NCBI GenBank assembly: GCA_910588425.1
Contig: CAJUPM010000003.1
Coordinates: 62,001 to 126,000, forward strand
Direction of reading: 5' to 3'
From: an uncultured Christensenellaceae bacterium
GTDB lineage: Bacteria; Bacillota; Clostridia; Christensenellales; Christensenellaceae
DNA length: 64,000 nucleotides
Position 1 is the first letter of the stretch; every line of letters begins with the position of its first letter. The notes beneath the pieces were generated by a model. That model saw only the letters and a program-made list of their open reading frames with translations, did not search any database and was not told where the DNA came from. A program made the position numbers and the translations under genes. Shown here piece by piece: positions 1-8,835 of this stretch.

Positions 1-123
1 CTCAAAAAAATAGAATAATGGCTATATGACATAATTATACTATTTTCCCTACAAATAGACAAACTTTGTAGCAAAATTTTTGAGGTAAAAAAGGCGCCGC
101 CGGGGCACCGGAAAAGCCGCTGC

Positions 124-651
124 TTAGGGCTGGAGCGCTATGCCAAAGAGCAGTTCCCGGGCGGTTTCCCCGGTTTTTGGATAGACCCGGGTTCCGGTGC
201 CGTCTTCCAGCGACATGCCAATTTTTTCCATCACACGCCGGGAAGCGGTGTTTCTGGCGTCGCAGTGCGCCGTCAGGCGGCGGAGCCCAAGGCCCCGGGC
301 AAACTCCCGGACGGCCAGCGCGGCCTCGGTGGCAAAGCCCTGGCGCCAATAGCGTTTCTGCAAAATCCAGCCCAGCTCGCCGGCAGGCTCCTCCTCTTCC
401 AAATAGAGGGAGACTGCGCCGATCTGCCGTCCGGCCAGCGTGATGGCGAATTCATAAAAGCGCGGGTTTTGCCTCTGCCATTCCTGCTCCGAGCAGGCCA
501 AAAACTGCCGGGTTTGCTGGAGCGTGCGGTTTGGAAGGCGGAGCATGTAGGCGGTGGTCTCGGCATCCGAGGCATAGGCATGCGCGGTCTGCAAATCCGC
601 TGTGCCAAGCGGGCGCAGAACCAGCCGCTCGGTTTTGATTTGAATTGGCAT
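124..651 (-). CDS. GNAT-family N-acetyltransferase (RimJ/RimL-like)
   Basis: A 175-residue protein of the GNAT fold, close to the RimJ/RimL group that acetylates protein N-termini or small amines using acetyl-CoA. It opens with the typical 'TERLVLRPL' strand of this group. The acetyl-CoA-binding region is seen as 'LGWILQKRYWRQGFATEAA' around residues 93-112, followed by 'RLTAHCDARNTASRRVMEKIG' in overlapping form near residues 126-146. It starts with ATG nine bases after the xpt stop codon and is preceded by GGGGG, so it is probably the second gene of an xpt operon. The substrate cannot be told from sequence. Cytoplasmic. Confidence 0.85.
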   Translation of the reverse strand: MPIQIKTERLVLRPLGTADLQTAHAYASDAETTAYMLRLPNRTLQQTRQFLACSEQEWQRQNPRFYEFAITLAGRQIGAVSLYLEEEEPAGELGWILQKRYWRQGFATEAALAVREFARGLGLRRLTAHCDARNTASRRVMEKIGMSLEDGTGTRVYPKTGETARELLFGIALQP

Positions 652-660
652 GATGCCCCC

Positions 661-1242
661 CTATTCTTCCCGGAAGCGGATGGCGCCGCCGGCCAGGCTT
701 TCCACAATGGCCAGCGACTGCACGTCTATCCCCATGCCGCGCAGCCTGTCGCCGCCTCCCTGGAACCCCTTTTCCACCGCGATGCCCACGCCGGCCAGCT
801 CCGCCCCGGCCTGGCCGAGCAGGTCGATACAGCCCCGAAGCGCCTCGCCGTTGGCCAGAAAATCGTCTATCACCAGCACGCGCTCGCCCGGCCGCAGCCA
901 GTCTTTGGAGACGGTCAGCATGACGGGCTTTTGATAAGTATAGGAATAAATCTCGCTTTGCAGGAGGCCCTGGGTATCCAGATTGCCGGATTTGGCCTTT
1001 TTGGCAAACACCACGGGCAGGTTGCCGAAATACTGGGCCGCGATGCAGGCGACAGCGATGCCCGAAGCCTCAATCGTCAGAATTTTATCGATGCGCCTGC
1101 CCGAAAAGCGCCGGGCAAATTCCTGGCCAATCTGGCAGAGCAGGGAGATATCCAGCTGATGGTTTAGAAATCCGTCGATTTTCAAAATGTCTCCGGGCAA
1201 AACCCTGCCTTCGGATAAAATGCGGTTTTTGAGCGCCTCCAT
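661..1242 (-). CDS. xpt: xanthine phosphoribosyltransferase
   Basis: A 193-residue type I phosphoribosyltransferase that converts xanthine and PRPP to XMP for purine salvage. The start chosen, 'MEALKNRILSEG', matches the family N-terminus and is preceded by AAAGGAG. The frame is open further upstream, but that extension crosses the promoter and reads as low-complexity noise. The PRPP-binding loop appears as 'RVLVIDDFLANGEAL' around residues 123-137, and 'TIEASGIAVACIAAQYFGN' lies near residues 57-75. Length equals the family norm. The leader is too short (about 35 bases) for the purine riboswitch that controls xpt in many Bacillota. The GNAT gene follows in the same operon. Confidence 0.95.
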   Translation of the reverse strand: MEALKNRILSEGRVLPGDILKIDGFLNHQLDISLLCQIGQEFARRFSGRRIDKILTIEASGIAVACIAAQYFGNLPVVFAKKAKSGNLDTQGLLQSEIYSYTYQKPVMLTVSKDWLRPGERVLVIDDFLANGEALRGCIDLLGQAGAELAGVGIAVEKGFQGGGDRLRGMGIDVQSLAIVESLAGGAIRFREE

Positions 1243-1270
1243 GGCCTTTCTCCTTTGCGAAATTAGTAAA

Positions 1271-1282
1271 CCCATTATAGCA
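1271..1282 (-). promoter_or_regulatory. extended -10 promoter of xpt
   Basis: Reading the minus strand, TGCTATAAT at about 1274-1282 forms an extended -10 element (TG, one base, TATAAT) with only a poor -35 match. Transcription would start some 30 bases before the xpt ATG, which leaves no room for an aptamer. Confidence 0.6.
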
Positions 1283-1405
1283 TATTCCGGCAAAAAAGAG
1301 CGCGGCTTTGCGGTTTTTTTGCGGCAGACAGGCGCGCCGCGCGAAAACCGGGAACTTTTTTCCAAACAAGGCGTCTAAAAAGAAAAAGCCAAGGGAGGGA
1401 GAGGC

Positions 1406-2350
1406 ATGAAAAAAGGATGGATGCCTAGAGGGTTTCTTTTGCTGGCGGCTTTGGTTTTGGCGGCCGCAGTGCTGTTTGGATGCGCGGCGCAGAAAGGCGC
1501 GCAGTATAGCTACGGAGGGGATTCCAGCCCCAGCGCTCCGGCTGAAAATGCGGGGGATTCAGCAGGGATGGGCTCGCAGGAGGTCACTGGCATTGCCGGC
1601 ATGGGAGCGGCCAGCGATTCGCAGAAGCTCATCTATATCGGAGAGATGGAGATAGAGAGTGAGCAGTTTGAGGCGGATTACGCGGCGCTCAAGGAGCAGG
1701 TTTCGGCCATGGGCGGCTATCTGGCCGGGGAGACGCTCTCGGGCACGGCGCCTGTGGCCTACGGCGATGCAGGCAGATACGGCGAGCTGGTGGCCCGCAT
1801 CCCGACCGAGCACTTCCAGGCGTTTTTGGACGATACGGATGGCCGGATGGATATTGTGCGCCGGCATGTGGATGTGCAGGATATTACCGAATACTACTAC
1901 GACAACGAGACGCGCATCACTCTTTTGGAGACGCGCTATGCCAAGCTGGAGGAGCACCTGCGCTCGGCAGAGCGAATGGAGGATATCATCGCGCTGGAGC
2001 AGGAGATGAGCGAGATTTTGTCCGAACTGGATGAGCTCAAGGGGACGCGCCGCCATCTGGATCATCAGGTGGAGTATTCCACACTGACCATTGAGGTCCG
2101 GGAGGTCGTCCGCTCTTCTGGCGTGGCGGCGTCCAGGAAGGGCGTGGGCAGCCGCATGGGCGAGGCCTTTAACGGAACATTGCGGGCCATCGGCGTATTC
2201 TTTGAAAATGCCGCCGTCTTCCTGGTGGGCGCGTTGCCGCTGCTGCTCATTCTGGCAGTCATCGCGCTGGCCGTGCTGCTCTGCATGCGCGCGGGCAAAA
2301 AGCGCCGGGCAAAGAAGTTGCCGAGCCAAAAAGAGAGCGCGGAGAAATAA
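1406..2350 (+). CDS. DUF4349 domain lipoprotein
   Basis: A 314-residue exported lipoprotein. The signal peptide ends in a lipobox with the acylated cysteine at residue 26 (LFGC). A Ser/Gly/Pro-rich linker follows, then a DUF4349-type domain (about residues 75-265) with a charged helical hairpin 'LLETRYAKLEEHLRSAERME' that is probably coiled coil. One membrane helix at about 268-295 is followed by a basic cytoplasmic tail (KKRRAKK). So it has both a lipid anchor and a C-terminal helix, the usual layout of DUF4349 proteins. Function of the family is unknown; a role at the cell envelope is inferred. GGGAGG precedes the ATG, and the next gene also encodes a lipoprotein. Confidence 0.8.
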   Translation: MKKGWMPRGFLLLAALVLAAAVLFGCAAQKGAQYSYGGDSSPSAPAENAGDSAGMGSQEVTGIAGMGAASDSQKLIYIGEMEIESEQFEADYAALKEQVSAMGGYLAGETLSGTAPVAYGDAGRYGELVARIPTEHFQAFLDDTDGRMDIVRRHVDVQDITEYYYDNETRITLLETRYAKLEEHLRSAERMEDIIALEQEMSEILSELDELKGTRRHLDHQVEYSTLTIEVREVVRSSGVAASRKGVGSRMGEAFNGTLRAIGVFFENAAVFLVGALPLLLILAVIALAVLLCMRAGKKRRAKKLPSQKESAEK

Positions 2351-2405
2351 AGAAAAATCCATGGCCGGCGGCTGCGCCGGCCGCACAAAATGAGGGAGGC
2401 AGAAG

Positions 2406-2819
2406 ATGAAAAAGATAATTGCGGCGATGGTATGCATCATGCTTGCGTTTTCTTTCGCAGGCTGCGGGGCCAAAGAGCAGGCAAAAGGCCTTGCAGATAA
2501 GGCCGGGGCTGAGAAAACGGCAGGGGAGGGCAATGCGGCTGCCGGCGGAGATGTTTGCCCGGCAATCATGGTTGGCAGCACCGTTTACTATGATACGGGG
2601 TGCAAAAGCAGCGCCCATAGACGCTGCGGCGTGATGGACGGCGAAATCACGGAGGAATGCGGCGGCGGTGAAATCCCGGCGAAAAATGGCCAAAGCAATT
2701 TTGGCACTGGGTATGGCTATCAGTACGGCGCCGAAGGGACCATAGAAGTGCTGATGGATGATGGAAATTGGTATATCTTTGCAGTAAAAGAAGTCAAAGA
2801 CGCAGGGAGCTATCGCTGA
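2406..2819 (+). CDS. small lipoprotein of unknown function
   Basis: A 137-residue putative lipoprotein. The first 20 residues form a signal peptide ending in the lipobox FAGC with cysteine 20. A short Ala/Gly/Lys linker follows and then a compact domain of about 85 residues containing four further cysteines ('DTGCKSSAHRRCG' and 'EECGGG') that could form disulfides outside the cell. No known family was recognised. GGGAGG lies just ahead of the ATG. It sits 55 bases after the DUF4349 lipoprotein and before a strong terminator, so the two probably form one envelope-related transcript. Confidence 0.7.
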   Translation: MKKIIAAMVCIMLAFSFAGCGAKEQAKGLADKAGAEKTAGEGNAAAGGDVCPAIMVGSTVYYDTGCKSSAHRRCGVMDGEITEECGGGEIPAKNGQSNFGTGYGYQYGAEGTIEVLMDDGNWYIFAVKEVKDAGSYR

Positions 2820-2843
2820 GGGCAGGAGCGCTTAGCAGGCGGG

Positions 2844-2881
2844 CAGCCGCGGCCGGTTTCAAACAGGCCGCGGCTGTTTTA
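2844..2881 (+). terminator. intrinsic terminator after the lipoprotein pair
   Basis: Perfect 11-bp stem: CAGCCGCGGCC at 2844-2854 pairs with GGCCGCGGCTG at 2866-2876, followed by TTTT. Confidence 0.85.
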
Positions 2882-3082
2882 ATGCCAGCTTGTATCTCCC
2901 CTCCGCGAGCGGTGGAAAGGAAGGAAAAGCCGTTTTGGTGCGCAGAGGCGCGGTTTCCAGAGAGGTGTGAGCTCCGGCGCTGGCACCTGTTTTCTTGTGC
3001 AAAAACACCCGCGGGCTATGGAAAGACAGAAAAATTTGCTGTATCATAAAGCTGGGGCGCATCTGCGCCGGGAAGGGAGAGT

Positions 3083-3814
3083 ATGGGGTTGTTTCAAGAA
3101 AAAAAGAAGCTGATCCTGCTTTGCTGTGCGGCGGAGCTGGCGATGATCGCGCTTATCGCTCTGGCCTGCCTGTTTGAAAACGCCGTATACTATCTTTTCT
3201 ACAACCTGCTCTATGGGCTTGGCGTGAGCGTACTGCTTCCGCTGTGGATGGCGGCGGGAGAGGGAGAGGGGCTGGCGGAGATGGGCATGAAAAAGCTGGG
3301 CGACCGCCAGGTTCTCGTGCTGTGCGCTTTTTGCCTTCTCTCGGTGGGCGGGCAGGTCATCCCCAGGCTGGCGGCGGGAGAGCGCCTGCCCTGGGAAAGA
3401 TTGCCCATCGCAGTTTTGCCGCTCATCATGACGACTTTCTTCGAGGAGTTCTTTTTTCGGGGCTTTATCCAGACGCGCCTGGAGAGACAGTTTGGGAGCG
3501 CGGCCGCGGTGGCGGCCTCCGGCCTGCTCTTTTCGCTCTACCATTTGGGGTATCCGGGCTTTCGGAGCGCGGGAGATCTGGCGCTGCTTTTCGCAGTGGG
3601 AGTCGGCTTTGCCCTGGCTTTCCGGCTCTCGGGGAACAACTTCTTTGTCTCCTATTTTGTCAATCTGCCCAATGCCTTTCTCACCTATATCCTAAAGCAG
3701 GAGCAGTTTCCGCACATGACGGCGCAGAGCACAGTCTGGGCGGGCGCATCCATCGCCGCGCTGGCCGTGGTTCTGCTGGTTTTCGCAAAGCGCCGGCAGG
3801 CGGGCAGAGCATGA
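3083..3814 (+). CDS. CPBP-family intramembrane metalloprotease
   Basis: A 243-residue polytopic membrane protein of the CPBP (Abi/CAAX protease and bacteriocin-processing) family, related to Rce1 and APH-1. The diagnostic motif EExxxR is present as EEFFFR with Glu121, Glu122 and Arg126. A second metal-ligand helix carries His154 in 'SLYHLGYPG', and a later segment reads 'LSGNNFFVSYFVNLPNA', close to the family's final motif. Six to seven hydrophobic segments are visible. GGGAGAG precedes the ATG. Members process prenylated or secreted peptides or act in bacteriocin self-immunity; no bacteriocin gene is visible nearby. It ends where the next gene's ribosome site begins. Confidence 0.85.
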   Translation: MGLFQEKKKLILLCCAAELAMIALIALACLFENAVYYLFYNLLYGLGVSVLLPLWMAAGEGEGLAEMGMKKLGDRQVLVLCAFCLLSVGGQVIPRLAAGERLPWERLPIAVLPLIMTTFFEEFFFRGFIQTRLERQFGSAAAVAASGLLFSLYHLGYPGFRSAGDLALLFAVGVGFALAFRLSGNNFFVSYFVNLPNAFLTYILKQEQFPHMTAQSTVWAGASIAALAVVLLVFAKRRQAGRA

Positions 3815-3831
3815 ACGGAGGAGAAAAAAAC

Positions 3832-4257
3832 ATGGAAATTCGCAGAGCACAGGCGGAGGATTTCGCCTTTTTATCACAGCACGACGCGCATATCGCCCCG
3901 GATGAGCTGGAGGCGCAGATAGAGCGGGGGCGGGTTTTGATCGCGCAGGAGGGCGGCCGGCGCATCGGCTGGCTGCGCTGGAACCTGTTTTGGGACAACA
4001 CGCCCTTTTTGAACCTGCTGTTTTTGCTGGAAGGTTTCAGGCAAAAGGGCTATGGCCGCCAGCTGATGCAGGAGTGGGAGCGCCGGATGGCTGCGCAGGG
4101 CTTTCGCCTTGTGATGACGTCCACGCTCTCCAGTGAGCAGGCCCAGCATTTTTACCGGGCCCTGGGCTACCGGGATGCCGGAAGCCTGCTTTTGGAGGGC
4201 GAGCCGCTGGAAATTTTCTTTACGAAGCGCTTGGATGTTCCGGAAAAGAAAGGATAA
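3832..4257 (+). CDS. GNAT-family N-acetyltransferase
   Basis: A 141-residue single-domain GNAT acetyltransferase. The acetyl-CoA-binding motif is 'FRQKGYGRQLMQEWE' near residues 68-82, followed by 'SSEQAQHFYRALGYRDAG'. The ATG at 3832 is preferred because GGAGG lies 10 bases before it; an in-frame ATG at 3811 would be seven residues longer but has no ribosome site of its own and overlaps the CPBP gene. The gene is probably co-transcribed with the CPBP protease and with the GNAT gene three bases downstream. Substrate unknown. Confidence 0.85.
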   Translation: MEIRRAQAEDFAFLSQHDAHIAPDELEAQIERGRVLIAQEGGRRIGWLRWNLFWDNTPFLNLLFLLEGFRQKGYGRQLMQEWERRMAAQGFRLVMTSTLSSEQAQHFYRALGYRDAGSLLLEGEPLEIFFTKRLDVPEKKG

Positions 4258-4260
4258 TCG

Positions 4261-4821
4261 ATGGAGCTGATACAATACCCGCAGGAGAACTCGGGCATTC
4301 ATATTGCGCAGGCGATTCTCGAATTGGAGAATACCGCCTGGCCGCCGGGTGCGGAGGAGCAGGCCTTTCCATCCGCCCCGGATACCTATGTCACCTCATT
4401 CGTCCTGATGCAGGAGGGCAGAGCGATTTGCCATGTCGGAATCAGAAAAAGCGCGCTGTATCATAAGAAAGAGCGTTATCTGGCATATGGGCTGAGCGAA
4501 GTGGTGACGCACCCTTTGTATCAAAACAGAGGGCTTGCCACGCAGACCATCAAAAAAGCGGCGGAATTTCTTGCCGCGCAAACCCTCGATCTCAGCATTT
4601 TTACCTGTGCGCGGGAAAAAACTGGCTTCTATGCAAAGTGCGGCTGGGAAGAGATGCCCGGGGCATGCCTGGTGGGCGGGACGAGGCGAAATCCGTTTCG
4701 CAGCGACAGCCTGAATCTGGCGACCATGATGCGGTTTTTCTCCCCCAAAGCCAGGCGGCATAGAGCGGACTTCGAGCACGGGGATATCGTGCTCGAGCTG
4801 GGCGAAAACCAGCTCTGGTAG
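4261..4821 (+). CDS. GNAT-family N-acetyltransferase
   Basis: A 186-residue GNAT-fold protein. The acetyl-CoA-binding segment is 'LSEVVTHPLYQNRGLATQTI' around residues 79-98, and a later strand has 'FYAKCGWEEM'. The C-terminal 45 residues extend beyond the minimal fold. It starts three bases after the previous GNAT stop with AAAGGA upstream, so translation is likely coupled. The fold resembles members that acetylate aminoglycosides or small amines, but no residue allows a substrate call. It ends just before a bidirectional terminator that separates it from the convergent gene. Confidence 0.8.
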   Translation: MELIQYPQENSGIHIAQAILELENTAWPPGAEEQAFPSAPDTYVTSFVLMQEGRAICHVGIRKSALYHKKERYLAYGLSEVVTHPLYQNRGLATQTIKKAAEFLAAQTLDLSIFTCAREKTGFYAKCGWEEMPGACLVGGTRRNPFRSDSLNLATMMRFFSPKARRHRADFEHGDIVLELGENQLW

Positions 4822-4832
4822 GCCGCATAAAT

Positions 4833-4866
4833 AAAAGAGCAGTGCACCAAGCGCACTGCTCTTTTG
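4833..4866. terminator. bidirectional terminator between convergent genes
   Basis: A 12-bp stem (AAAGAGCAGTGC paired with GCACTGCTCTTT), flanked by A-rich sequence on the left and T-rich on the right. It serves the plus-strand GNAT gene and the minus-strand RibD-like gene. Confidence 0.85.
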
Positions 4867-4867
4867 C

Positions 4868-5548
4868 TTATGAGGTAACCTGATAGCGCAGCCGAAGATA
4901 GGAATCCCGCAGAACCTCCGCGCTCTCCAGCTTCAGGATGCCCAGCTGGGAGAGCTGGCTGGGGGAGTACAGCGCCTCGCCGTCGATGAGCGTCGCCGTA
5001 TCCCGGCCGCCCACCAGCGCCGGCGCCACCACGAGATCTACATAATCCAGCAGTTTTTCCCGCAGAAACAGCCCGTTGAGCGTGCCGCCGGATTGGACGG
5101 TCAGCCGCCGGCAGCCGAATTTTTCAGCGAGATGCGCCAGCATTTCCCGCAAATCCAGCCTTTCCTGCAGGAGAATATGCAGGTTTGGCTCGCACACGCC
5201 AAAAGCCGGGTGATGGGGATTGGAGGTGACGATGAGAAGCTGCTGGGAGCGGGCGCAGAAATAGCGCACGCCGTGCTCCTGCAAATGATGGTTATCGATC
5301 AAAACGAAGGAGACCGGCGTCTTTTCGGGCATGGGCTTTTGGTTCGCGCCTATCTTTGCCTGCACTCTGCCCGAGTTGAGCGACCATAGGTCCGTCGTCT
5401 GCTCTATTTCGTAATACTGCGGAAGGCCCTCCCGCAGGCCGGCGATTTGGGGGAAATCCTGGTCGAAATCCAGCGCGTCCGCGGCACCTGTGCTGATTTT
5501 CCCGTCTGCGGACATGAGCATAAACAGCGTCGTGATAGGTCTTTGCAT
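4868..5548 (-). CDS. RibD C-terminal/dihydrofolate-reductase-like protein
   Basis: A 226-residue protein of the RibD C-terminal (bacterial bifunctional deaminase-reductase) superfamily, which shares the dihydrofolate reductase fold and uses NAD(P)H. N-terminal 'RPITTLFMLMSADGKIS' is the typical first strand and 'SADGK' turn. 'LTVQSGGTLNGLFLREKLLDYVDLVV' in segments near residues 148-175 matches the nucleotide-binding and dimer region. The deaminase half of RibD is absent, and no riboflavin gene is nearby, so it may be a stand-alone reductase of another pterin- or pyrimidine-like substrate. AGGAG lies six bases before the ATG. Confidence 0.8.
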   Translation of the reverse strand: MQRPITTLFMLMSADGKISTGAADALDFDQDFPQIAGLREGLPQYYEIEQTTDLWSLNSGRVQAKIGANQKPMPEKTPVSFVLIDNHHLQEHGVRYFCARSQQLLIVTSNPHHPAFGVCEPNLHILLQERLDLREMLAHLAEKFGCRRLTVQSGGTLNGLFLREKLLDYVDLVVAPALVGGRDTATLIDGEALYSPSQLSQLGILKLESAEVLRDSYLRLRYQVTS

Positions 5549-5691
5549 AAAAGTCTCCTGATTTTTTGGTTTGGGCGCGCCAGTTTTTAAGGGAAACAGG
5601 AAGGGCAGTATTCACCCCGCCTGCGTTCTGATTCAACGAAGGAAACCGCCCTCCCCGGCGAACTGGCGTCTCTGCTCCCAGCCTATCAAAA

Positions 5692-5734
5692 AGCCCGCCC
5701 AAAGGCAAATTGCCTGTTGGCGGGCTTTTTTTGC
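5692..5734. terminator. terminator of the ilv-leu-cim operon
   Basis: Stem AGCCCGCC...GGCGGGCT with an inner AGGCAA/TTGCCT pairing. A-run on one side and T-run on the other make it work in both directions. It lies 20 bases past the cimA stop. Confidence 0.85.
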
Positions 5735-5752
5735 GATTGGTTCCAAAATCGC

Positions 5753-7327
5753 TCAAATTTTCTCTTTTTCCAGCGTCAGCTTATACTCGATGGAATCCGA
5801 AAGCGCCAGGAAACTGGCCTCCAGAATATCCGAGGAGACGCCCACCGTCCGCCAGGTCCGCTGGCCGTCTGTGGATTCGATGAGCACGCGCACGCCGGCG
5901 GCTGTCGTCGCATCCGATTCCAGCACGCGGACTTTGTAATCCGCCAGCCGCATATCCGCCAGGCAGGGATAGAAGGGGATGAGCGCCCGCCGCAGGGCCA
6001 GATCCAGCGCGTGCACCGGGCCGTTGCCCTCGGCGGAAGTCAGCGAAGATTCCTGCCCCACCCGCACTTTGACGATGGCCGAAGAGGGGGAGAGCTGGGC
6101 AAACAGCGGGTATTCGCCGATGATTTTATAGTGATCCAGCGTAAAGAATTTTTCCTGCAGATGCAGACAGCGGCGGATGAGCAAATCTAGGCTCTCCTCT
6201 GCCGCCTCGAACTGATAGCCCGCGAACTCCATGCGTTTTAGCTGATCCATAATCTCGGCCAGCTTGGGGGAATCCTTGGAAATTTCCGGCTGATAGCGCC
6301 GCACCAGCCGCAGGAGGGAGGATTTGCCCGAAACCTCGCCCACCAGCCGCCGGCGCTTGTTGCCCACGGCGCCCGGGGAGATATGCTCGAAGCTGGCGTG
6401 CAGTTTGTTGACGGCATCAACGTGCATCCCGGCCTTATGCGCAAAGGCCGCCGAGCCGACATAGGGCAGGTTGCCGGCAAGAGAGAGGTTGGCCGTATCC
6501 GCCAGCGCCCGGCAGACGCTGGTCAGGCGCTCCATCTGCTCCGGCGGGATGCAGGCATAGCCGGCCTTGAGCTGAAGGTTGGGCAGAATCGTCGAGAGAT
6601 TGGCGTTGCCGCAGCGCTCGCCGAACCCCAGCAGTGTGCCCTGCACATGCGCTGCCCCGGCAAAAACCGCCTGCATGGTGCCCGCCACGGCCAGGCCGGA
6701 ATCGTTGTGGCAGTGAATGCCGATTTTGTGCCCCGGAAATTTTTGGCAGACCAGCGCCGTAACCCGGCCGATCTGCTCTGGGAACGTGCCGCCGTTGGTA
6801 TCGCAGAGGCAGAGGGTATCTGCCCCGGCCTTTGCCGCCGCGCCCAGCACGCGCAGGGCGTAATCCGGGTTTTCCGCAAAGCCGTCGAAGAAATGCTCGG
6901 CGTCGAAGATGACCCGCCTGCCCGCCTGGCGCACAAAGCCCACGCTGTCCGCGATCATGGCAAGGTTCTCCTCCGGCGAAGTCTCCAGCACATGCGCCAC
7001 ATGCAGGGCCGAGGCCTTGCCGAAGATGCAGGCGGCCTCCGTTCCCGCCGAGAGCAGGGCGGCCAGCGCCGCATCCTCCTGCGGGCGGGTATTCTTGCGG
7101 CGGGTGCTGCCAAAGGCGACGAGCTTTGAGCCCCCAAGCGAAAGTTTTTGCGCCTCGGCGAAAAACTCCGCGTCCTTGGGGTTGGAGCCGGGGTTGCCCG
7201 CCTCGATGAGCGGGATGCCCAGCTCTGCCAGATGGCGGGCGACGGCCAGCTTATCGCTTGGCGAGAAGGAGATATCCGCCCCCTGGGCGCCGTCGCGCAA
7301 TGTGGAATCGAGTATTTCCAGCTTCAT
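5753..7327 (-). CDS. cimA: (R)-citramalate synthase
   Basis: A 524-residue HMGL-like acyl-CoA carboxylate transferase that condenses pyruvate with acetyl-CoA to (R)-citramalate, the threonine-independent entry to isoleucine. N-terminal 'LDSTLRDGAQG' is the start of the TIM-barrel catalytic domain with the metal-binding Asp. 'GIHCHNDSGLAVA' provides the metal His residues (near 198-210), and 'AFAHKAGMHVDAV' is the linker motif seen in CimA/LeuA. The C-terminal LeuA dimer-type allosteric domain occupies about 400-524. It differs from the neighbouring LeuA in having the CimA-type first motif and greater length. Last gene of the operon; its start overlaps the leuA stop by four bases. Confidence 0.92.
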   Translation of the reverse strand: MKLEILDSTLRDGAQGADISFSPSDKLAVARHLAELGIPLIEAGNPGSNPKDAEFFAEAQKLSLGGSKLVAFGSTRRKNTRPQEDAALAALLSAGTEAACIFGKASALHVAHVLETSPEENLAMIADSVGFVRQAGRRVIFDAEHFFDGFAENPDYALRVLGAAAKAGADTLCLCDTNGGTFPEQIGRVTALVCQKFPGHKIGIHCHNDSGLAVAGTMQAVFAGAAHVQGTLLGFGERCGNANLSTILPNLQLKAGYACIPPEQMERLTSVCRALADTANLSLAGNLPYVGSAAFAHKAGMHVDAVNKLHASFEHISPGAVGNKRRRLVGEVSGKSSLLRLVRRYQPEISKDSPKLAEIMDQLKRMEFAGYQFEAAEESLDLLIRRCLHLQEKFFTLDHYKIIGEYPLFAQLSPSSAIVKVRVGQESSLTSAEGNGPVHALDLALRRALIPFYPCLADMRLADYKVRVLESDATTAAGVRVLIESTDGQRTWRTVGVSSDILEASFLALSDSIEYKLTLEKEKI

Positions 7328-8835
7328 TGCGCCACCCCGAGAGAAAGCAGTTTGTTGAGCGCGTGGATATAGGCTAGAACCGAGGATTCCAGAATATCAA
7401 AGGAGAGGCCGCGGCCGGAAACCGTGCTGCCCCCGGCCGAGACTTTGACGGTAACCTGGCCCAGAGCATCCTGCCCTTCGGTAACCGAGTTGATGGAGTA
7501 ATCCTCCAGTTTCATCTGAATGGGCGAGAGCGAATCGATGGCCTGATAGGCCGCCAGCACCGGGCCGCCCGCCTGGGCCGCGGCGGTCTTGCGCTCGCCG
7601 TAGACCTTCATGGTGATCATGGCCATGGAATCTTCCTGGTTGCCGCTGATGATCTTATAGTTCTCCAGCTCAAAGACTTTCTTTGTCTGGGAGATGGAAT
7701 CCACCAGCGCCTCCACATCAAAATCCGTGATGTATTTTTTCTTGTCGCACAGCGCCTTGAACTGGGAGAACAGCCCTTCGGCAACCTCTTCAGGCAGGCG
7801 GTAGCCCAGGGCGGAGAGCCGCTCCAAAAAGGCATGCCGCCCCGAATGCTTGCCCAGCACGATGTTGTTTTCTGTGATGCCCACGTCTTCGGGGGACATG
7901 ATCTCGTAAGTCTCCCGGTTTTGCAGGACGCCGTGCTGATGAATGCCGGATTCATGCGCGAAGGCGTTCGCGCCGACGATGGCCTTGTTGGGCGCGATGG
8001 GCTGGCCGATGATCCGGGCCAGATGCCGGCAGGTCCGGAAAATCTGGCGGGTCTCGATGCCCGTCTCGGCGCCGTAGCGGTCGCTCCGGGTCTTGAGCGC
8101 CATGACGATCTCTTCTAACGATGCGTTGCCCGCCCGCTCGCCGATGCCGTTGACCGTGCATTCCACCTGCCCCGCCCCGGCGGCGACTGCGGCCAGAGAG
8201 TTGGCCACGCCCATGCCCAGGTCGTCGTGGCAGTGCACGGAAAGGCAGGCTCTCTCTATGCCGTCCGTATGCGCGAGCACATAGCGCACCAGCTCCTGCA
8301 TCTCGCTGGGCGTGGAATAGCCCACGGTATCCGGGATATTCACGGTCGCCGCTCCGGCGGCAATGGCCAGCGAAAGCGCCTGGCAGAGGAAATCCCTGTC
8401 GCTTCGGGTGGCATCTTCGGCAGAAAACTCCACGTCCGCGCAGAGGTTTCTGGCATAAGCCACGGATTTTTGGATGCTCTCCAGCACCTGCTCCGGGCTC
8501 ATATGCAGTTTATACTGCATGTGCAGCGGGGAAGTCGCCAAAAAGACGTGGATGCGCGGCCGCTCTGCCTCCCGGAGCGCCTCTGCCGCGGCGTCGATAT
8601 CCTTTTGCACACACCGCGCCAGGGATGCGACGCCAACGCCCCGCACCTCCTGCGCGATGCGCTGCACAGATTCAAAATCTCCCGGGCTGCTCACGGCAAA
8701 GCCCGCCTCGATGATATCGACTTTGAGCCGCGCCAGCTGCCGGGCGACTTTGAGCTTCTCGTTCAGGTTCATGCTGCATCCGGGGGATTGCTCCCCGTCC
8801 CGCAGCGTGGTATCAAAAATTTTAATTCTCTTCAT
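7324..8835 (-). CDS. leuA: 2-isopropylmalate synthase
   Basis: A 503-residue enzyme that condenses 2-ketoisovalerate with acetyl-CoA in the first committed step of leucine synthesis. N-terminal 'FDTTLRDGEQSPG' is the signature of the catalytic barrel, 'VHCHDDLGMGVAN' supplies the metal-binding histidines, and 'NAFAHESGIHQHGVL' follows. The C-terminal LeuA allosteric domain (about 390-503) is the site of leucine feedback in the family. Length is normal for the short bacterial LeuA class. It overlaps ilvN by 14 bases upstream and cimA by four bases downstream, so the genes are translationally coupled. Confidence 0.95.
   Translation of the reverse strand: MKRIKIFDTTLRDGEQSPGCSMNLNEKLKVARQLARLKVDIIEAGFAVSSPGDFESVQRIAQEVRGVGVASLARCVQKDIDAAAEALREAERPRIHVFLATSPLHMQYKLHMSPEQVLESIQKSVAYARNLCADVEFSAEDATRSDRDFLCQALSLAIAAGAATVNIPDTVGYSTPSEMQELVRYVLAHTDGIERACLSVHCHDDLGMGVANSLAAVAAGAGQVECTVNGIGERAGNASLEEIVMALKTRSDRYGAETGIETRQIFRTCRHLARIIGQPIAPNKAIVGANAFAHESGIHQHGVLQNRETYEIMSPEDVGITENNIVLGKHSGRHAFLERLSALGYRLPEEVAEGLFSQFKALCDKKKYITDFDVEALVDSISQTKKVFELENYKIISGNQEDSMAMITMKVYGERKTAAAQAGGPVLAAYQAIDSLSPIQMKLEDYSINSVTEGQDALGQVTVKVSAGGSTVSGRGLSFDILESSVLAYIHALNKLLSLGVAQ

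Noticed and set aside
265..1167. Long plus-strand frame opposite xpt and the GNAT gene
   Set aside because: It is the antisense of two well-supported genes, lacks a ribosome site and has no recognisable motif.
1243..1405. Purine riboswitch before xpt
   Set aside because: The -10 element lies about 35 bases before the ATG, which leaves no space for an aptamer, and no purine-aptamer core was found.
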